A DNA stretch of 64,000 nucleotides from Flavobacterium notoginsengisoli (GTDB lineage Bacteria; Bacteroidota; Bacteroidia; Flavobacteriales; Flavobacteriaceae): positions 248,001 through 312,000 of the forward strand of contig NZ_JACHLB010000005.1 of assembly GCF_014207905.1 (NCBI RefSeq), read 5' to 3'. Under the pieces are notes generated by a model. That model saw only the letters and a list, made by a program, of their open reading frames with translations, searched no databases and was not told where the DNA came from. The position numbers were made by a program, and so were the translations under genes. Shown in pieces: positions 60,004-64,000 of the stretch (positions within the stretch are counted from its first letter, which is position 1; every line of letters starts with the position of its first letter).

Positions 60004-60017
60004 ATGACAATTATCAT
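60004..60017. promoter_or_regulatory. Fnr-like operator upstream of ccoI
   Basis: ATGACAATTATCAT is a palindrome with one mismatch, differing by one base from the perfect palindrome upstream of ccoS. Its centre (60010.5) is 29.5 bp before the first base of a GAAATTTG -7 box at 60040, so the expected transcription start is near 60053 and the site is centred close to -42, the class II activator position. Confidence 0.65.
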
Positions 60018-60039
60018 CTTAATAATTGTGCTTTAATTG

Positions 60040-60047
60040 GAAATTTG
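60040..60047 (+). promoter_or_regulatory. -7 box of ccoI
   Basis: GAAATTTG matches TAnnTTTG except the first base (G for T). A weakened -7 box fits a promoter that needs an activator. It lies 20 nt before the ATG at 60068. Confidence 0.55.
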
Positions 60048-60067
60048 CGACAAATAAAAACAAGTTT

Positions 60068-62455
60068 ATGAGGGAGCAAAGTTGTTTTCATTGTGGTTTA
60101 TCTATTGAACAAAATGAAGAAATTGAGTTTGATGATAAGAAGTTTTGTTGTGCAGGCTGTAAAACGGTTTACGAAATTTTCAGTCTTAACGATTTAGCCT
60201 CTTATTATGATTTTGAAAAATCGCCTGGTGCCACACCACAAGACATTGCAGGTAAATACGATTTTTTAGATAATGAAGCCATACTATCAAAAGTATTGGA
60301 ATTTCATGAAGGAAACACTGCTATTGTTTCTTTAAATATTCCGCATATCCATTGCAGTTCTTGTATTTGGATTCTAGAAAATCTAAACCGATTACAGCCT
60401 GGAATTAGCATTTCTCAGGTTAATTTCCATGAAAAAAGAGTTCGAATTACCTTTAATTCAGAAACAGTTTCTCTAAAAGAAATTGTGTATTTGTTGAGTT
60501 CAATTGGTTATGAACCTTACATTAGTTTAGAAAATTACGAAACAGGAAAAACAAAAGTAGACAGAAGTTTAACCTATAAATTGGGTGTCGCTTTTTTCTG
60601 TTTTGGTAATATTATGCTGCTTTCGTTTCCTGAGTATTTCGAAATGAAAGAATTTTGGTTAGATAGCTACAAACCGTTCTTCCGATTATTAATATTTCTT
60701 TTAGCCTTACCAAGTTTCTTATATTCAGCAAGCGGCTATTACGTTTCTGCTTATCACAGTATAAGAACTCGAATGTTCAATATTGATATTCCAATTGCGT
60801 TGGGAATTATCGTAATGTTTGTTCGTAGCACCTACGATATGCTTATGGATCACGGACCTGGTTTTTTTGACAGTTTAGCAAGTTTAGTGTTCTTTATGCT
60901 TTTAGGAAAAATGTTCCAAACTAAAACATATAGTTTTCTAAGTTTTGAAAGAGATTTTAAATCCTATTTTCCAATTGCCGTTACTAAAATCAATAAAGAC
61001 GCTTCAGAAGATAATGTTGCGATTTATGATGTTGTAAAAGGTGATCGTTTATTGATTCGTAATCAGGAATTGATTCCGGTTGATGGAATTTTAATCAGCG
61101 AAAACGCCGAAATTGATTATAGTTTTGTGACGGGAGAAGCGGTTCCAATTACTAAAAAATCAGGAGATAAAGTTTTTGCAGGCGGAAAACAGATTGGAAA
61201 AGTAATCGAAATGGAGGTTTTGCATTCTGTTTCTCAAAGTTATTTGACTCAATTGTGGAGTAACGAAATCTTTCAGAAAAAAGTAGATCAAAAACACAAA
61301 ACCATTACAGATGCAATTAGCCGTTATTTTACCCCTATTTTATTGATGATTGCATTTGCTGGTTTTGGTTACTGGATTTCTATAGATGCCAATATTGCTT
61401 TTAATGTTTTTACAGCAGTTTTAATTGTGGCTTGCCCGTGCGCATTGGCATTAACGGCTCCGTTTACTTTTGGTAATATTTTGAGAATTTTAGGAAAGAA
61501 AAAATTCTATTTAAAAAATGCTGTGGTAATTGAACAATTAGCAAAAGTTGACACGATTGTTTTTGATAAAACAGGAACTATTACAACCAATAAAAAATCG
61601 AACATTTTATATGAGGGAAATGTTATTTCTGATGAAAATATTGTTTTGATTAAGAATGTTTTACGTGCTTCAAATCATCCTTTAAGCAGAATGCTTTACG
61701 ACTTTTTACCCGAAACAAAACGAGTTAATATTTCTGAATTTCAAGAAATTACTGGAAAAGGAATTTTGGCTGTTGCCGAAAATAAAGAGATTAAAATTGG
61801 TTCAGGACAATTTGTCGGTAATTTGGTTTCTGATGGTTCAGAAATTGAAAAAACGGCTTTACACATTAAAATTGATGGAATTTATTTTGGAAGATTTGTT
61901 TTTCAAAACCAGTATAGAGAAGGATTGGAAACTCTTTTTTCAAAACTGAATAAAGATTACGAAATCAAAGTGCTTTCCGGAGATAATGATGGAGAAAGAG
62001 CTAACTTAGAAGCGATTCTTCCTAAAAATACCGAACTAGTATTCAACCAAAAACCAGATCAGAAACTCGAATTTATTAAACAACTTCAAGAAAAGGGAAA
62101 GAATGTTATGATGGTTGGAGATGGTTTGAATGACGCCGGAGCTTTGGCACAAAGTAATGTCGGAATTTCGATTTCAGAAAATGTAAATGTTTTTTCGCCA
62201 GCTTGCGATGCTATTTTAGATGCTTCAGAATTTTCACGTTTGAATTACTTTTTAAAGCTTTCTCATAAGGCGATTTTTATCATCAAAATGAGTTTTGGCT
62301 TATCATTGCTCTACAACGTTATTGGACTGGCATTTGCAGTCACAGGAAACCTTCTTCCGTTGGTTGCTGCTATCATTATGCCGTTGAGTACAATTACCAT
62401 CGTCAGCTTCGTTACTTTTATGTCTAACTATTTCAGTAAGAGTAATTTAGAATAA
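60068..62455 (+). CDS. ccoI: Copper-translocating P1B-type ATPase CcoI/FixI (cbb3 oxidase assembly)
   Basis: 795 residues from the ATG that begins MREQSCFHC. An N-terminal Cys-rich zinc-ribbon-like domain (CFHC and CCAGC, residues 6-35), an HMA-like domain in which the metal motif reads IPHIHCSSCIWILE, then eight membrane helices. The ion-path motif Cys456-Pro-Cys458 and the phosphorylation site DKTGT (Asp500) are present, then MMVGDGLNDAGALAQ. In cbb3 systems this exports Cu for the CuB site. The longer frame, from 60026, would start upstream of or inside the -7 box. Followed by ccoS-ccoN with a separate Fnr-like promoter. Confidence 0.94.
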   Translation: MREQSCFHCGLSIEQNEEIEFDDKKFCCAGCKTVYEIFSLNDLASYYDFEKSPGATPQDIAGKYDFLDNEAILSKVLEFHEGNTAIVSLNIPHIHCSSCIWILENLNRLQPGISISQVNFHEKRVRITFNSETVSLKEIVYLLSSIGYEPYISLENYETGKTKVDRSLTYKLGVAFFCFGNIMLLSFPEYFEMKEFWLDSYKPFFRLLIFLLALPSFLYSASGYYVSAYHSIRTRMFNIDIPIALGIIVMFVRSTYDMLMDHGPGFFDSLASLVFFMLLGKMFQTKTYSFLSFERDFKSYFPIAVTKINKDASEDNVAIYDVVKGDRLLIRNQELIPVDGILISENAEIDYSFVTGEAVPITKKSGDKVFAGGKQIGKVIEMEVLHSVSQSYLTQLWSNEIFQKKVDQKHKTITDAISRYFTPILLMIAFAGFGYWISIDANIAFNVFTAVLIVACPCALALTAPFTFGNILRILGKKKFYLKNAVVIEQLAKVDTIVFDKTGTITTNKKSNILYEGNVISDENIVLIKNVLRASNHPLSRMLYDFLPETKRVNISEFQEITGKGILAVAENKEIKIGSGQFVGNLVSDGSEIEKTALHIKIDGIYFGRFVFQNQYREGLETLFSKLNKDYEIKVLSGDNDGERANLEAILPKNTELVFNQKPDQKLEFIKQLQEKGKNVMMVGDGLNDAGALAQSNVGISISENVNVFSPACDAILDASEFSRLNYFLKLSHKAIFIIKMSFGLSLLYNVIGLAFAVTGNLLPLVAAIIMPLSTITIVSFVTFMSNYFSKSNLE

Positions 62456-62507
62456 TTTTAAATAATTGAAAAGATATTTTTTTTAATTTTATTATTCTTC
62501 TTTGACC

Positions 62508-62521
62508 ATGATAATTATCAT
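62508..62521. promoter_or_regulatory. Fnr-like operator upstream of ccoS
   Basis: ATGATAATTATCAT is a perfect 14-bp palindrome with core TGAT-N4-ATCA, the inner bases of the Fnr consensus TTGAT-N4-ATCAA. Centre at 62514.5, exactly 29.5 bp before the first base of the TAATTTTG -7 box at 62544. Confidence 0.75.
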
Positions 62522-62543
62522 ATTTTAAACGCCGATTGCCTAG

Positions 62544-62551
62544 TAATTTTG
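62544..62551 (+). promoter_or_regulatory. -7 box of ccoS-ccoN
   Basis: TAATTTTG, a full TAnnTTTG match, 18 nt before the ATG at 62570. Placed relative to the palindrome exactly as at ccoI. Confidence 0.7.
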
Positions 62552-62569
62552 TTAACATAAATTTACGGT

Positions 62570-62761
62570 ATGAGTGTTATTTATCTTTTAATTTCAGTAA
62601 GTATTTTCGTAGCAATTTGTTTCTTCATTGCTTTCATTATTGCTGTCAAATCTGGCCAGTACGACGACGATTATACACCTTCAGTCAGAATTCTTTTTGA
62701 CGATGAGACCAAAATTATTTCCCAAAATAATAATTCACCAATCGAAGAAAAACAAGTATAA
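62570..62761 (+). CDS. ccoS: cbb3 oxidase assembly protein CcoS
   Basis: 63 residues. One membrane helix (about 3-27, VIYLLISVSIFVAICFFIAFI) then VKSGQYDDDYTPSVRILFDDE, the CcoS signature (family members carry SGQFDDLDTPA..RILFDDE). It helps insert haem and copper into the oxidase. Two nt separate it from ccoN, so they are coupled. Full length for the family. Confidence 0.93.
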   Translation: MSVIYLLISVSIFVAICFFIAFIIAVKSGQYDDDYTPSVRILFDDETKIISQNNNSPIEEKQV

Positions 62762-62763
62762 TT

Positions 62764-64000
62764 ATGGAAATGGAACAGTTTTATTACGACAACAAAATTG
62801 TAAAAAAATTCATTTACGCCACAATACTCTTTGGAGTTGTGGGTATGTTAGTGGGACTTACCCTCGCGGTAATGTACCTTTTTCCCAACATTACAGATGG
62901 GATCTCGTGGCTTAGCTACGGCCGTTTAAGACCATTACACACCAACGCTGTTATTTTTGCCTTTGTGGGTAATGCCTTTTTTGCCGGAATGTATTATTCT
63001 ATGCAGAGATTGTTAAAAGCCAGAATGTTTAGTGATTTCTTAAGTAATCTTCATTTCTGGGGATGGCAGTTAATTATTGTAGCTGCAGCAATTACACTTC
63101 CGTTAGGTTATACTTCTTCTAAAGAATATGCAGAATTAGAATGGCCAATCGATATTGCAATTGCTTTAATTTGGGTGGTAATGGGAATCAACATGATTGG
63201 TACCATGTTACGCCGTAGGGAGCGCCACTTGTACGTAGCAATCTGGTTTTATCTCGCAACATTCGTAACAGTAGCGGTACTACATATTTTTAATAATATC
63301 GAAATTCCGGTTTCCGGTTTAAAAAGTTATTCCGTTTATGCCGGTGTTCAGGATGCATTAGTGCAATGGTGGTACGGACACAACGCGGTAGCATTCTTCT
63401 TAACGACTCCGTTTTTAGGATTAATGTACTATTTTGTGCCAAAGATTGCCAACAGGCCTGTTTATTCTTATAGATTATCAATTATCCACTTTTGGTCTTT
63501 AATCTTTATCTATATCTGGGCAGGACCTCATCACTTGTTATATTCTGCATTACCAAACTGGGCACAGAATTTAGGAGTAGCTTTCTCAGTAATGCTAATC
63601 GCTCCATCTTGGGGAGGTATGATTAACGGACTTTTAACGCTAAGAGGTGCATGGGACAAGGTTCGTGAAGAACCAGTTTTAAAATTCTTTGTAGTAGCAA
63701 TTACAGGTTACGGTATGGCAACGTTTGAAGGACCGATGCTTTCTCTTAAAAATGTAAATGCTATTGCGCACTATACAGACTGGATCGTTGCTCACGTTCA
63801 CGTTGGAGCTTTAGCTTGGAATGGTTTCATGTCGTTTGCGATTATTTACTGGTTAATTCCACGAATGACAAAAACAAATTTGTTTTCTAAAAAATTGGCA
63901 AACTTCCATTTCTGGATTGGAACTTTAGGTATTATTGTTTATACAATTCCGTTGTATGTGGCTGGTTTTCAACAAGCATCTATGTGGAAACAATTTAATC
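62764..64000 (+). CDS. ccoN: cbb3-type cytochrome c oxidase subunit I (CcoN), incomplete at window end
   Basis: 412 codons to the window edge, open throughout. Haem and copper ligands typical of CcoN: LRPLHTNAVIFAFVGNA (low-spin haem b His near residue 59), YGHNAVAFFLT, WAGPHHLLYSALPNW (two CuB His) and DWIVAHVHVGALAWNG (two haem ligands His). Multiple helices. In Bacteroidota, CcoN is often fused to CcoO; the fusion cannot be judged here as the gene runs past 64000. High-affinity terminal oxidase for low oxygen. The first gene of the ccoNOP operon after ccoS. Confidence 0.96.
   Translation, partial: MEMEQFYYDNKIVKKFIYATILFGVVGMLVGLTLAVMYLFPNITDGISWLSYGRLRPLHTNAVIFAFVGNAFFAGMYYSMQRLLKARMFSDFLSNLHFWGWQLIIVAAAITLPLGYTSSKEYAELEWPIDIAIALIWVVMGINMIGTMLRRRERHLYVAIWFYLATFVTVAVLHIFNNIEIPVSGLKSYSVYAGVQDALVQWWYGHNAVAFFLTTPFLGLMYYFVPKIANRPVYSYRLSIIHFWSLIFIYIWAGPHHLLYSALPNWAQNLGVAFSVMLIAPSWGGMINGLLTLRGAWDKVREEPVLKFFVVAITGYGMATFEGPMLSLKNVNAIAHYTDWIVAHVHVGALAWNGFMSFAIIYWLIPRMTKTNLFSKKLANFHFWIGTLGIIVYTIPLYVAGFQQASMWKQFN

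Overview
The window is AT-rich chromosomal DNA of a Flavobacterium-like member of the Bacteroidota, closest in style to the F. johnsoniae group (inference from protein families and promoter type). Support comes from about 20 promoters with the Bacteroidota -7 box TAnnTTTG, the near absence of Shine-Dalgarno sequences, many lipoproteins with short LxxC-type lipoboxes, family-restricted genes (DUF6048/DUF6452, DUF5606, a DUF6095-like protein), a cbb3 oxidase locus and malate:quinone oxidoreductase. Almost all of it is ordinary, densely packed core genome. I see no rRNA, tRNA, CRISPR array, prophage or intact insertion sequence.

Layout: 0.2-8 kb holds ychF, a DUF2459 protein, a lipoprotein, a BrkB/YihY-type membrane protein, an FMN reductase, two tandem secreted transglutaminase-like paralogues and pncB. 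8-12.8 kb is the topoisomerase IV pair parE-parC with an unlisted 42-codon membrane microgene between them. 12.8-15.2 kb is the most unusual stretch. The 3' part of a ClpV/TssH ATPase gene and a 5'-truncated TssF baseplate gene are joined head to head within about 10 bp. This looks like the scar of a deleted type VI secretion locus (subtype iii is the one known in Bacteroidota). 15.3-24.4 kb is a run of minus-strand genes: an imelysin-like/di-heme peroxidase fusion, a PhoX-like lipoprotein, a DnaQ-type exonuclease with a CNBD-CBS-DUF294 protein, a DinB-like protein, a Qnr-like pentapeptide protein and murQ. 24.5-28.2 kb is a membrane-anchored AraC regulator and an outer-membrane beta-barrel receptor. 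28.2-28.5 kb holds a REP-like palindrome and a structured element resembling the Flavo-1 RNA. 28.5-45 kb holds a ZIP transporter, methyltransferases, the rlmD-DUF6452-DUF6048 block, a histidine kinase, cysE-cysM, a Smr protein, a cysteine desulfurase and tsaC. 45-50.7 kb is a lipooligosaccharide/glycan assembly cluster of several glycosyltransferases and a Kdo-kinase-like protein. 50.8-59.2 kb holds dapD, a PAS protein, ruvX, mqo, a FUSC transporter, def, DUF5606 and mazG. 59.2-64 kb is a Crp/Fnr regulator followed by ccoI, ccoS and the start of ccoN, which runs off the window.

How parts work together: the Crp/Fnr gene sits beside the cbb3 oxidase genes. Near-identical Fnr-like palindromes lie upstream of both ccoI and ccoS, each centred the same distance (29.5 bp) from a -7 box. 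This predicts direct class-II-type activation of a microaerobic respiratory regulon. cysE and cysM form a cysteine synthesis operon. The glycosyltransferase block probably builds the lipid-A-core region. Many spaces between genes are filled by small inverted repeats of several families (REP-like, TTAGAACC words, TTTCAAG words, AACCTAACAGG words), most between convergent or tail-to-head genes where they probably act as terminators or mobile hairpins. Several gene starts given here are shorter than the longest open frame because a -7 promoter box lies inside the longer reading.
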